Shown here piece after piece: positions 34,160-43,600 of a stretch of 64,000 nt of DNA (position 1 is its first letter; each line of letters opens with the position of its first letter). The position numbers and the translations under genes were made by a program. A model generated the notes under the pieces. That model saw only the letters and a list, made by a program, of their open reading frames with translations, was not told the DNA's origin and did no database searches. Source of the stretch: Lentzea cavernae (GTDB lineage: Bacteria; Actinomycetota; Actinomycetes; Mycobacteriales; Pseudonocardiaceae); NCBI RefSeq assembly GCF_014653695.1, contig NZ_BNAR01000013.1, positions 124,001 through 188,000 on the forward strand, written 5' to 3'.

Positions 34160-34188
34160 ACGAGGGGGCCCGACCAGGGCCCCCTCGT
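34160..34188. terminator. Bidirectional terminator
   Basis: A perfect 12-bp stem (34160-34171 with 34177-34188) and a 5-base loop between the convergent esterase and hydrolase genes; it touches the minus-strand stop codon. Confidence 0.75.
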
Positions 34189-35030
34189 CAGGAAAGCTTG
34201 TCCGCCAACCACTTCCGCGCGACGGTCCACGCGTGCCCGTCCGGCTCGATCACGGCGAAGTGGTCCGCTCCCGGCGACTCGACGAACTCCGCCCGCGGGT
34301 GCGCCTGCGCGTACCTGCGGCTGAACTCCGCCGGGATCACCTCGTCCGCCAGCCCGTGGATCGCGAGCACGGGCACGCCACCGTCCGCCATCTCCACCGG
34401 CGACGTCACCGCGTACAGCCCGGGGTCCCCGGCCGCCGAGACGCCGAGCAGCAGCCGGGTCATGCCGTGACCGACCCCGGCCGCCACGACCGGCCAGTGC
34501 CCGGGACCGGACGGTCCGGGCGCGCCCCGCGGCGGCTCCCCGTCCAGGTCGGCCAACTCGGTGCCCAGTTCGGCGTTGTCGGCGGCGACGAGGTCGAGCA
34601 CACCGGCCAGCGACACCACGCCCACGAGCGGCACCACCGGATGCGCCCCGACGACGCCGGACGGCAACGCGCCCCGGTGCGCGGTCCAGGTCGCCAGGTG
34701 CCCACCCGCCGAGTGCCCGACGACGGCCACGCGCGAGAGGTCCAGCGGCGCGTCGAGCTCAGCGACCAGGTCGACGGCACGAGCGACGTCCTCGAACGTG
34801 CCGGGCCAACCCGCGCCGGGCTCGCCGACACGGCGGTATTCGATGCTCCACACGGCAAAGCCGTCGCCGACGAGGTCGGCGATGAGCGGGCGCACGGCCG
34901 TGTCGTCCCACATGGCGGCCCACCAGCCGCCGTGCACCATCACGACGGCCGGGAACGGGCCGTCGCCCGTGGGCAGGTGCAGCACGCCGTACTGGGACGG
35001 TTCGGTGCCGTAAGCGATCTTGCGAGACAT
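34188..35030 (-). CDS. Alpha/beta hydrolase (BD-FAE/esterase-lipase type)
   Basis: 280 residues with V-M-V-H-G-G-W-W (oxyanion H-G-G), the elbow G-H-S-A-G-G-H-L, an Asp in H-G-L-A-D-E-V and the His in G-A-D-H-F. Similar proteins include arylformamidases and carboxylesterases. GAGGAA lies 6 bases upstream of ATG 35030. It follows the ABM gene on the minus strand by 35 bases and is likely co-transcribed from the MarR-boxed promoter. Confidence 0.8.
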   Translation of the reverse strand: MSRKIAYGTEPSQYGVLHLPTGDGPFPAVVMVHGGWWAAMWDDTAVRPLIADLVGDGFAVWSIEYRRVGEPGAGWPGTFEDVARAVDLVAELDAPLDLSRVAVVGHSAGGHLATWTAHRGALPSGVVGAHPVVPLVGVVSLAGVLDLVAADNAELGTELADLDGEPPRGAPGPSGPGHWPVVAAGVGHGMTRLLLGVSAAGDPGLYAVTSPVEMADGGVPVLAIHGLADEVIPAEFSRRYAQAHPRAEFVESPGADHFAVIEPDGHAWTVARKWLADKLS

Positions 35031-35065
35031 CGTGATTCCTCTTCCTGGGCAGGGATGTGGTGCTC

Positions 35066-35356
35066 CTACGCGGAGAGCACGCCTTCTTCCGCGGTGACGA
35101 GCGAGTCGATCGCGTCGAAGAAGGCCTTGATGCCGGGCCGGTTCGGCCCCTTCTCGCTGGAAGCGGCGTAGTCCGCCGAGGACCGCCACTCGACGATGTC
35201 GAGCCATTCGTCGCCGGGCAGCCGCACGAGCCGGGCGCCGAGGAAGCCCTCCCGGTCCGCTTCGAAGTCGGCGATCATGCCCGGACGGGCTGCGAGCAAG
35301 GCCTCGACCTTCTCGGGCGCCACGCGGAAGCGGGTCAGCTCCACTGAAGTAGTCAT
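35066..35356 (-). CDS. ABM-domain (antibiotic biosynthesis monooxygenase-like) protein
   Basis: 96 residues of the ferredoxin-like dimeric alpha+beta barrel: V-E-L-T-R-F-R-V, a helix F-E-A-D-R-E-G-F, and the pairing strand W-L-D-I-V-E-W-R-S. Such small proteins are cofactor-free quinone-forming monooxygenases or haem-degrading relatives. A MarR-like box lies 14 bases upstream of its start. Forms a unit with the downstream hydrolase. Confidence 0.7.
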   Translation of the reverse strand: MTTSVELTRFRVAPEKVEALLAARPGMIADFEADREGFLGARLVRLPGDEWLDIVEWRSSADYAASSEKGPNRPGIKAFFDAIDSLVTAEEGVLSA

Positions 35357-35369
35357 GAACTCATGATAA

Positions 35370-35382
35370 TCAATATTCTTGA
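35370..35382. promoter_or_regulatory. MarR-type operator upstream of ABM gene
   Basis: TCAA-N5-TTGA symmetric site in a rare AT-rich stretch. It matches the site at 36539-36551 at 10 of 13 positions. Confidence 0.45.
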
Positions 35383-35426
35383 CTAAATCCAGCGAGCGCC
35401 GTGACCGCCGATCTCGAGGTATCCGG

Positions 35427-35888
35427 TCAGGCCCGGCCGGCCAGGCGCTGGTGCTCGGTGATGTCGATCAGCATGCGCTTGAAGCGCGTGTACTCACCCT
35501 TGCCGACGCGCTCGGCGTGCCGTTCCTGCATCGCGGCCATGATGTGGTCCGCGGCCTTCATCTGCGCGAGACCGCGGCCGGTCGGGCAGATCAGCTTCGC
35601 CCGGCGGTCGCTCGGGTCCGGCCGCCTCTCGACGTAGCCGAGCACCTCCAGCTCGTCGATCAGCGTGCCGATGATCTGCTTGTGCTGGCCCGAGAGGTTC
35701 GCGAGGTCCGTCGCGCGCACCCCGTCCGGGTCGAGGTAGGCCAGCACCGCGCCGTGGCGGTGCTTCAGGTCGCCGAACCCCAGCTCGGCGAGGGTCTGGA
35801 AGAGCTCGCGCTGCACCGCGAACAGCAGACGGCCCGACAGGACTCCCAGATCGGGGTTCGAGGCGTTGCGTTCCGCGCGGGTCACCAT
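35427..35888 (-). CDS. MarR-family regulator
   Basis: 153 residues. Winged helix with L-K-H-R-H-G-A-V-L-A-Y-L, V-R-A-T-D-L-A-N-L-S-G-Q-H-K-Q-I-I and the wing R-P-D-P-S-D-R-R-A-K-L. ATG 35888 is chosen because AGGG stands 7 bases upstream; GTG 35894 is too close to it. It follows the unknown gene at 35898 by 9 bases, in one operon. Two similar TCAA-N5-TGA sites flank the group and are its likely operators. Confidence 0.8.
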   Translation of the reverse strand: MVTRAERNASNPDLGVLSGRLLFAVQRELFQTLAELGFGDLKHRHGAVLAYLDPDGVRATDLANLSGQHKQIIGTLIDELEVLGYVERRPDPSDRRAKLICPTGRGLAQMKAADHIMAAMQERHAERVGKGEYTRFKRMLIDITEHQRLAGRA

Positions 35889-35897
35889 CGACACACC

Positions 35898-36521
35898 CTA
35901 GCGGCGCGCGAGGTCGCGCCCGAGAACCTCCCGCAGATGCACCTCGACGAACTCGCGCAGGTACCGGTCCCCGGCCATCTCGTCGAACACGGCCGCGAGC
36001 GCCGGGTCGCGTTCGCCGGTCAGGACGACGATCCGCCACAGGTTGAGCGGATCCGCCTCCGCGCCGCCGACCGAGTGCTCGACATGGAAGACCGGCTGCC
36101 CGTCCCCCGCCGTGAACACCCGCCCGTCCGGCGCCTCGAACCGTTCCGCGCCCACGAAGAACGCGCGGCGGCTGTCGTGGTCCAGACGCACGTGCTCGAT
36201 GATCCGCGCGGTCCGCAACGGGTCCGCCCACAGCCGTTGCTCGGACACCCGCGTGAACTGCTCGGTCCGGCCGCGCCACGAGCTCGGGAACTTCTCCGCA
36301 CCCGGCAGCACCACGCCGGGTATGAAAGTGCTCGGCGCCTTGGCCTTGCGGACCTCCATGTCCCAGAGCAGCGCGCCGGTGTACTCGAACGGCGGCGTCA
36401 CCCGGTAGCGCTCGCGCAGCACCTCGTTGACCCGCACGGGCGGCAGGTCGGCGGTGGTGGTGCCGGGCGCGGACCAGGCCTGCTCGAAAACGGCCTCGTG
36501 ATCGAGCGTGGTGGCGGTCAT
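35898..36521 (-). CDS. Conserved protein of unknown function in MarR operon
   Basis: 207 residues, soluble, with no signal. Notable are R-V-N-E-V-L-R-E-R-Y-R-V-T-P-P-F-E-Y, a His/Asp-rich middle (I-I-E-H-V-R-L-D-H-D-S-R-R) and F-H-V-E-H-S-V-G-G, which could bind metal. I recognise no family. ATG 36521 has GGAGG 5 bases upstream. Co-transcribed with marR, so probably part of the response that marR controls. Confidence 0.5.
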   Translation of the reverse strand: MTATTLDHEAVFEQAWSAPGTTTADLPPVRVNEVLRERYRVTPPFEYTGALLWDMEVRKAKAPSTFIPGVVLPGAEKFPSSWRGRTEQFTRVSEQRLWADPLRTARIIEHVRLDHDSRRAFFVGAERFEAPDGRVFTAGDGQPVFHVEHSVGGAEADPLNLWRIVVLTGERDPALAAVFDEMAGDRYLREFVEVHLREVLGRDLARR

Positions 36522-36538
36522 GACATCCTCCGAACTGA

Positions 36539-36551
36539 TCAATTATCGTGA
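36539..36551. promoter_or_regulatory. MarR-type operator upstream of the marR operon
   Basis: TCAATTATCGTGA, a TCAA-N5-GTGA site 18 bases before the first gene of the marR operon. An adjacent GTGA-TAG-TCAC palindrome (36548-36558) may extend it. Confidence 0.45.
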
Positions 36552-36713
36552 TAGTCACTATACATGACCATATTGGAAGGCTTCCGTCGTGAGTCGCGCC
36601 GCCGGGTGTCACACCACGGCCGCCTGCCCGGTCCAGTCATGTGACAGACCCCGCGGCCGCACTCGGAGGTGCAGAGTGGTGGCGAAGGGACGCGACCAGA
36701 CAGGAGCACGGCG

Positions 36714-37538
36714 ATGCCGACGATCACCACCAACGACGGCGTGGAAATCTTCTACAAGGACTGGGGCACCGGCCAGCCGATCGTCTTCAGCCACGGCTGG
36801 CCGCTCTCGTCGGACGACTGGGACAACCAGATGTTGTTCTTCGTGCGGCAGGGCTTCCGCGTCATCGCGCACGACCGCCGCGGCCACGGCCGTTCAGAAC
36901 AGGTCGCCACCGGCCACGACATGGACCACTACGCCGCAGACCTGGCAGCCCTGACGGAACACCTCGACCTGCGCGACGCCGTCCACATCGGACACTCGAC
37001 CGGAGGCGGCGAGGTCGTGCACCACATCGCCCGGCACGGCGAGTCCCGCGTGGCCAAGGCCGCCATCCTCGGCGCCGTGCCCCCGCTGATGGTGCAGACC
37101 CCTTCGAACCCCGGCGGCTTGCCGCTGTCCGTCTTCGAGGACCTCCAGGCCCAGCTCGCCGCCAGCCGCTCGGAGTTCTACACCGCGCTGCCCTCCGGCC
37201 CGTTCTACGGCTTCAACCGCGACGGCGTGGAGCCCCGCGAGGCGTTGATCCGCAACTGGTGGCGGCAGGGCATGATGGGCTCGGCCCTGGCCCACCACGA
37301 GGGCATCGTGGCGTTCTCCCAGACCGACTTCACCGAGGACCTCCGGAAGATCACCGTGCCGGTGCTCGTGATGCACGGCGACGACGACCAGATCGTGCCG
37401 ATCGCCGACTCGGCGCTGCTCTCCGCGCCGTTGCTGAAGAACGGGACCTTGAAGGTCTACGAGGGGTTCCCGCACGGCATGCCCACGACGCACGCGGACG
37501 TGATCAACGCGGACCTGCTGGAGTTCATCCGGTCCTGA
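36714..37538 (+). CDS. Non-haem haloperoxidase-type alpha/beta hydrolase
   Basis: 274 residues. F-S-H-G-W-P-L-S is the oxyanion region, G-H-S-T-G-G-G-E is the nucleophile elbow characteristic of cofactor-free chloro/bromoperoxidases, an acid sits in H-G-D-D-D-Q-I-V-P and the His in F-P-H-G-M-P-T-T-H. AGGAG at 36702-36706 is 7 bases from ATG 36714. True activity may be esterase or perhydrolase. It is divergent from the marR operon, so one promoter region serves both. Confidence 0.85.
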   Translation: MPTITTNDGVEIFYKDWGTGQPIVFSHGWPLSSDDWDNQMLFFVRQGFRVIAHDRRGHGRSEQVATGHDMDHYAADLAALTEHLDLRDAVHIGHSTGGGEVVHHIARHGESRVAKAAILGAVPPLMVQTPSNPGGLPLSVFEDLQAQLAASRSEFYTALPSGPFYGFNRDGVEPREALIRNWWRQGMMGSALAHHEGIVAFSQTDFTEDLRKITVPVLVMHGDDDQIVPIADSALLSAPLLKNGTLKVYEGFPHGMPTTHADVINADLLEFIRS

Positions 37539-37543
37539 CCGAG

Positions 37544-37581
37544 CGGGGCTTGACCTCTTCCTGACGCGAGGTGAAGCCCCG
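37544..37581. terminator. Bidirectional terminator
   Basis: A 14-bp stem with one mismatch (37544-37557 with 37568-37581) and a 10-base loop, between convergent genes. Confidence 0.65.
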
Positions 37582-37588
37582 ACCCCGG

Positions 37589-38143
37589 TCAGATCCGCTG
37601 CAGCGCCTTCGGGTACAGCCAGCTGCCGGGCGTGTCCTCCGCCGGGTTCGTGTAGTAGTCCCGCACCGCCGCGACGTACTCCTGCACGCTGATCGCCCCG
37701 TCACCGTCGGTGTCGAGGTGCGCGAACGCCGTCCCGCACTCCTCCGCAGACAGCCCGCGCGCCTTCAGCAGCACCCCGAACTCGGCGGAGTCGACACGAC
37801 CGTCACCGTTCGTGTCCTTGAGGACGAGGAGGGACTGGACGACCTCGAGGAAGTCCATGTTGATCGGGCCGCCCTCCACGAACGCCTCGATCATGGCCGC
37901 GCGGTACTCCTCCGGCCCGATGCGACCGTCTCGATCGGCGTCGCAGTGGTCGGCCAGCATCTCCCAGAACCTGTCGTAGGCCTCCACCAGGTCACGGCCG
38001 CGCTCCGAGGAGGCCGGTTCGCCGTACGCCTGGAGCAGGCGGTTGGCGAGGGCGTAGATGTCCGCCAGTTCGATGACGCCGTTGCGGTTCACGTCGTAGT
38101 GGGCGAAGGTCGAGTCGATCCTGTGCTGCAGCACCTGCTTCAT
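37589..38143 (-). CDS. Calerythrin-like protein with four EF-hands
   Basis: 184 residues with four canonical 12-residue calcium loops: D-V-N-R-N-G-V-I-E (17-25), D-A-D-R-D-G-R-I-G, D-T-N-G-D-G-R-V-D and D-T-D-G-D-G-A-I-S. The size and spacing match calerythrin/CalD of Saccharopolyspora and Streptomyces, soluble calcium buffers or sensors. The second loop ends in Glu two places later than usual but keeps the ligands. The ATG 38143 lacks a ribosome-binding site; no better start is visible. Divergent from the methionine aminopeptidase gene. Confidence 0.85.
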   Translation of the reverse strand: MKQVLQHRIDSTFAHYDVNRNGVIELADIYALANRLLQAYGEPASSERGRDLVEAYDRFWEMLADHCDADRDGRIGPEEYRAAMIEAFVEGGPINMDFLEVVQSLLVLKDTNGDGRVDSAEFGVLLKARGLSAEECGTAFAHLDTDGDGAISVQEYVAAVRDYYTNPAEDTPGSWLYPKALQRI

Positions 38144-38225
38144 GATCAGGCACTGTGGTGACGCGACCGGGCAGATGCAACGCGCGTCCCCCTCCTGGGT
38201 GGTGTTGTTCAGCCGGTTCCGCGAA

Positions 38226-38245
38226 GCCGGTATAGTTATACCGGC
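38226..38245. promoter_or_regulatory. 20-bp palindrome upstream of map
   Basis: GCCGGTATA and TATACCGGC, a perfect 9-bp inverted repeat around GT, 21 bases before the TTG start of the aminopeptidase gene. The central GTATA-N2-TATAC resembles GntR/YtrA-type operators, or the TATA part may be a -10 box under repressor control. Confidence 0.55.
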
Positions 38246-38266
38246 ACCCGCTGATGGAGGAACACG

Positions 38267-39085
38267 TTGATCGAGCTCAAGTCCCCCGCCGAGATCGAGC
38301 GCATGCACGTCACCGGCCAGTTCATCGCGGAGGTGCTCGACGAGCTCTCCACCAAGGCCGCCGTGGGCGTGAACCTGCTCGACCTCGAACACCACGCGCG
38401 CCACATGCTGCAGGAACGCGGCGCCGTGTCCTGCTACTGGGACTACTCGCCGTCCTTCGGACGCGGACCCTTCCGCAACGTCACGTGCCTCGCCGTCAAC
38501 GACGCCGTACTGCACGGCCTCCCCAAGAGCTACGTCCTGGAGGACGGCGACGTCCTGACCATGGACATCGCGGTCCTCGTAGACGGCTGGGCGGCCGACT
38601 CGGCCATGACCGTCATCGTCGGAACCCCCCGCGAGGAAGACCAGCGCCTCATCCGCGCCACCGAGGTGGCCCTGGCAGCCGCCATCGAAGCCGCCCAGGT
38701 CGGCAACCGCATCGGCGACATCTCAGCGGCCATCGGAGAGGTCTGCGGCCAGTTCGGCTACACGCCCAACCTGGAGTTCGGCGGCCACGGCATCGGCCGC
38801 ACCATGCACGAGGCACCGCACATCTCCAACAACGGCCGCCGCCGCCACGGCATGAAGCTCAAGCCCGGCCTCACCGTCGCCATCGAACCGTGGCTCGCCG
38901 CCACCACCGACGAGATCATCTACGACGAGGACGGCTGGACCCTGCGATCGGCCGACGGCTCGCGCACCGCGCACTCCGAGCACACCGTCGCGATCACCGA
39001 GGACGGCCCGCTGGTGCTGACCCGCCGCAAGAGCGAGCTGGCGTCGCAGCCGGGTTCCGCGTCCTCGCAGGCTGGAACTCCCTAG
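38267..39085 (+). CDS. map: Methionine aminopeptidase, type I
   Basis: 272 residues of the pitta-bread fold: metal ligands in T-M-D-I-A-V and A-A-D-S-A-M-T, H in G-G-H-G-I-G-R-T-M-H-E-A-P-H, E in I-E-P-W and E in S-E-H-T-V. It removes the initiator Met. TTG 38267 has GGAGG 6 bases upstream. The partner of an essential housekeeping map would normally sit near secY/infA, so this is probably a second, regulated copy, which the palindrome upstream supports. Confidence 0.85.
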   Translation: MIELKSPAEIERMHVTGQFIAEVLDELSTKAAVGVNLLDLEHHARHMLQERGAVSCYWDYSPSFGRGPFRNVTCLAVNDAVLHGLPKSYVLEDGDVLTMDIAVLVDGWAADSAMTVIVGTPREEDQRLIRATEVALAAAIEAAQVGNRIGDISAAIGEVCGQFGYTPNLEFGGHGIGRTMHEAPHISNNGRRRHGMKLKPGLTVAIEPWLAATTDEIIYDEDGWTLRSADGSRTAHSEHTVAITEDGPLVLTRRKSELASQPGSASSQAGTP

Positions 39086-39309
39086 TCCGGGGATCAGCGG
39101 GCACCCTGCGCCGACATTGTCCCTGCGGTCGATCAACTCCAGCTGACGGGAGTCTTGTGACCGCAGGTTCTCCCCCACCACGGGCCACGAACCCGTCCAG
39201 AACGCGGGCGGCGTCGGGCATCAGGACCGCAAGCCAGTCCGGCACCAGATCGCCCGCCACCGCCGCCACCTTCATGATCCGGTGCGGCAGATCGAGGTCC
39301 ATGATCGGT
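39086..39309. other. Intergenic stretch, no gene recognised
   Basis: 224 bases between map and the degenerate hydroxylase gene. The minus-strand frame is open and reads M-D-L-D-L-P-H-R-I-M-K-V-A-A-V-A, but it has no ribosome-binding site or known relatives and overlaps the pseudogene. Probably decayed sequence. Confidence 0.4.
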
Positions 39310-40599
39310 CGGTTGCGCGGAGCTGAGCACAGCAGGCAAAAGCTGGTGGTGCACGCGTTGATCGAATCCTCGGCGAAGGTCCCAGGAGCGTACGGGCCGC
39401 TGCTGCCGCTCGAAACGGTCTGGGACCTGCTCGCGCGAGCCGGGAACGTGTCACCGGCCGCCCTGACAGAGCATTCGCCCACCCCTACACCAGAAGCTGG
39501 GCCGACTACACGACCCGGTTGCTCAACAACCGCATCGACGGGGCCTGTCCACTGTGGATGGACCTCGGCCACGTGCACGCCCTCGCGGCGGCCGCAGCGA
39601 TCATGGCCGATCTCGATTTCGAGATCTCCGTGCCGTTAGAACCCGAGCGCTTCGACCGGTGAGGCCTTCGGCAGCGCTGTGATCGGGCTGCCCTCGGACG
39701 CCACCGACCTGGCCGCCACCTTGGTGCACGAGCACCAGCACATCGTGCTGGGTGGCATCCTCCACCTGGCTCAGCTCTACGAGAACGATCGCACAGAACG
39801 GATCTACGTTCCCTGGCGGGACGATCCGCGTCCTCTCAGCGGTGCGCTTCAAGGCGTGTATGCGTTCTTCGGCGTCACCGCGTTCTGGCGAAGCACGGCT
39901 CAGGCTGGCGGGTCGCGTCTCGCGACCTTCGAGTTCGCGCACTGGCGCGGCCAGACGTGGCGAACACTGCGGACCTTGCGCCGCGACGCGACGCTGACCG
40001 AAGCGGGCCGGCGTTTTCTGGACGGTGTCGCGGAGGTGCTTGGCCCCTGGCAGCACGAACCAGTGCCGGAGGACGTCCTGGAACTGGCCGATCTGCTCGC
40101 CGCAGATCATCGTGCGGGCTGGCTCCTGCGACACCGGCGTCCGGACCCCTCGACCGTTTCCACCGCGGTCGACGCCTGGCTGGCAGGGCGGGCGAGGCCG
40201 CCTGTAGTCCTGCCCCAGGCCGATCCCCCGCCGACACCTGTGCCGGACGGACCGTGGTCACGAAGTCGCGCGACTGTGGTGCACCTCGGCCTGAACGGGC
40301 ACGCGAACTGGCGGGTGGTCCCCGACGCCACCGAAGCGGACTTCGCTCTCGTCACCGGACTCCACGCCGACGCGGCCCGCGGCTACCGCGCGCAACTGCG
40401 CACCGACCCCGACCGGCCCGTCTCGTTGGTGGGGCTGGGACTGGCTCTGAACGCCGCCGGCCCGAACCCGGCCGCGCGCGCACTGCTGCACTGCCCGGAA
40501 GTGGTGCGTGCGGTGCACCGCGAACTCCGGCGCACCGCACATGAGGTACCGACGCCGGAGAAGCTCGCCTGGTGGCTCGACCAGCTCGTCTCCGGCTGA
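39310..40599 (+). pseudogene. Degenerate aKG-HExxH-type peptide beta-hydroxylase
   Basis: Three collinear pieces of one family member in different frames. Piece 1 (about 39310-39471) reads E-H-S-R-Q-K-L-V-V-H-A-L and W-D-L-L-A-R-A. Piece 2 (39474-39662) reads F-A-H-P-Y-T-R-S-W and ends at TGA 39660-39662; one lost base near 39472 would join them. Piece 3 (39661-40599; open from GTG 39679) carries the metal motif in L-V-H-E-H-Q-H-I-V-L-G-G and a complete C-terminus. About 150 residues normally present before the HExxH are missing. Such enzymes modify ribosomal peptides. The N-terminus is also lost. Confidence 0.7.
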
Positions 40600-40605
40600 G
40601 GCCCG

Positions 40606-43600
40606 CTACATCAGCAGCGGGTCGATGTCGCAGTTCGCCCTTGTCCCCTTGATCGCGGCGATGGTGCCGGGGTGCCCTTCACCCAGCACCTTGCGGTACC
40701 TGTCCAGCACCGGCTCCTGGCGGCGGGCCGCCTCCTCCGGGCGGCCCGCCGCCAGGAGGTCGTGTCCGAGGTTGAGCGACGCGGCCAGCAGGGTGGGGTG
40801 GTTGACGCCGAACACCTGGCCACCACGCTGCACGGCGTCCTGGCCCAGAGCGATCGCCCGCTCGATCTCACCGAGGGCCGCGAGGTCGCTCGCCAGGTTG
40901 ATCGTGGCGACGATCGCGTAGGGGTGGTTCGGGCTGAGGCGGCCGCGGAAGAGGTCCAACGCCCGTTCGTCGAGTTCCCGAGCTTCGGCCACCTCCCCCT
41001 TGAGCCGCATCGTCAACGCCAGGTCAACCGTCGCGAGAACGGTGTGGGGGTGGTCGTCACCCAGAGCGCGCCGGTACCGCTCGAACGTGTCCTCGCCCAG
41101 TGTCTTCGAGGCGCCGAGGTCTCCCGCGTGGCGAAGGTCGATCGAGTGCGCCACGGCGCAGGCCAACCGGGTTTGGTGGTCGTGCCCGTACAGCAGCGTG
41201 AACTGGGTGAGTGCCGGAGTGGACAGTTCCAGCGCTTGCGCATGGTTGCCGTCCTTGCGCCGCAATACCGACAGGAGGAACAACCACGTCGACTGCTCCG
41301 GGTTGTCCGCGGGGAAACGCGTCCGGAACGTCTCAGTGAACTTCTCCATGTCGATCCGCGCACGCATGTACTCGCCCGCTTCGCGCCGGTCGACGATTTC
41401 CGCGGCCTGGCTGAACAACGTCCTCGGGTGATCCGTCCCGAGCACCTCGCTGCGACGCCGAGCGGTGTCGCGGTCCAGTTCGGCTGCCGCCACGTACTCA
41501 CCGGACAACCGGAGGCTGATGCCGTGCTGGTAGGCCGCTTTGAGCGTCTCCGGGTCGTCGTCGCCGAACAGCCGCCGGGACTTGTGGAGGATCTCCTCGC
41601 TCAGCTTCGCCGCGGTGGCGAAGTCGCCCTGTGCCCGGAGGTCGGTGACGACGTTGGTCTGGAGGGTGAGCACCTCCTCGCTGTCCTCACCGGTCACCGA
41701 GATCTGCCGCTGCAAAGTGCGCTGGTTGATCCGCGAGGCTTCCTCGTACCGGCCCACACCCCACAGGTAGAAGCCAAGACGTGCGGCGACGTCCAACGAC
41801 TGCGGGTGGGTGGGGCCCAATTTGCGTTCGAACTTCTCGCTGATCAGCTCAGCCAGGCGCGCGGCCTCGTCGTGGTCGCCCCACCCGGAGAGGAAGCGCA
41901 TCACGTTGATGATGAGCTGCCGGGGCCAGTCCTCGTCGCAGTCGACGATGTCGGACGCGTAGACGTGCGGCAGCAGCTCGCGATAACGCGGCCAGTGACG
42001 AGCCGAGTCGGGGTCGTTGGGGTCGAGACTGGCCAGGAGCTGGTGCGCGCCGTGCTTCATCTGGGCCTGCAGCTGCGGAGCCATGGTGCGATTGCGCAGC
42101 ACCAACTGGACCAACCGGTGCAGTTGCAGGGTGTTGTTGCCGTGGTCGATCTTCGCCAGGCCGTAGCGGTTGATGTCGCGGATGGCCCTGGCAAGTTTGA
42201 TCGGGTCCCGCAGTGCCGCGTCCAGTTCCGGGGAGATCGACACCCGGCTGACGCCGGTGAACAGGTCTCGCGAGATCGGCTCCGGCGAGTAGAAGGCGCA
42301 GATGTGCAGGATCTGGTGTGCAGCCGGATTGCGCTTCTTCAGCTCGTCGAACGACACGTTCCAGGCCGCGGCGACCGATCGCTCGTTCTCCGAGTCGGTC
42401 TCGGCGGACGTGCTGAGGATCTCCGCCACCGACTCGTCGAACAGCCTCAGGTACTCGCTCACGGGCATACCGGTGACCGCGCGCCAGGCCGCGGCCTGCT
42501 CGACCGCCAGAGGCAGGTCGCCGAGCTTCTCCGCGAGCACGTCCGCGTCAGTCTCATCGATCTCCGGGCCGCGCTTGCCCAGCAGTTCGATGCTCTCCGC
42601 GCGGTCGAACACCGCGAGTTCCAGCGGACGGGCCACACCGGCCCAGTCCGGGTTGCGAGAGGTGATCAGCACTTCACCGGAACCGTTGGCCGGGAAGAAC
42701 GGACGGACTTCCTCGGGGCTTTCCGCCGCGTCGAAGACGAGCAACCAGCGGCGGAACGGACGCCCGACGCGCAGTGCTTCGCGGACGGCGGGGACGGCGA
42801 TGTTCGCCTCGGCGGCACCGGGAAGTCCAAGCTGACGCGCCAGCTCGGTGAGGCCGGCGCGGATCTGGGTCGGGCGGGCCGCCTCGATCCACCAAATGAG
42901 GTCGTAGTCCTGCAGGTGGCGGTAGATGTACTCGGTTGCCATCTGCGTCTTGCCGATACCGCCCATGCCGTGCAGCGCGGACGGCAGCACGGCGGTGGCA
43001 CCGCCGGCGGTCAGGCGTTTGCTGAGCTGCTCCAGCAGTTCTTCGCGGCCGGTGAAGTTCAGATTCCGAGGCGGCACATTTCCCCAGATGATCGGGGGAT
43101 CATCCGTCCTCCGCTCGTGAAACGTCCGCAAGCTCGGAGCGGGAAGAACCGTCATATCGCTCACCTCGGGGAGGTCATTGTCGCGCGACCCGGTGAATTG
43201 CGCCACGTCCGACACGGAATGCGCAGGGGGATCAGATAGCGTCGACTTGCTGGTGCGCTTGGTCCCATCAGGCATTTCCTTGCTCGCCATCCTAGTCTTG
43301 ATTGATTCTGGCGGCAACGCGAGCTCACGCGCAACCGCATTGCTCAGCCGATCCGCACGCGACAGGTACGGGCCCGACAAAGCACCCATCACCGCACGCT
43401 GCAGCCCGACATCAGCAGCGTCGGAATCAGACGGCACTGGGTCAGGCGTGTTGTCCGGATCTACGATGGCGTCACGGAGACGTCCGAGTACCGGAATACG
43501 ATCCCCAAATGCCGCTGCAGCCGTTTGCACGACACCCGCGGTTTCGGACCGCCGGGCACCGCTGAGCAGAAGCTTTCGCACATTTTCAGGAAAGACAAAA

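Noticed and set aside
38994..39578. Minus-strand frame of 194 codons over map's end and the hydroxylase remnant
   Set aside because: It covers the 3' part of map and the first remnant piece, whose plus-strand frames have clear family motifs. No start signal or recognisable domain.
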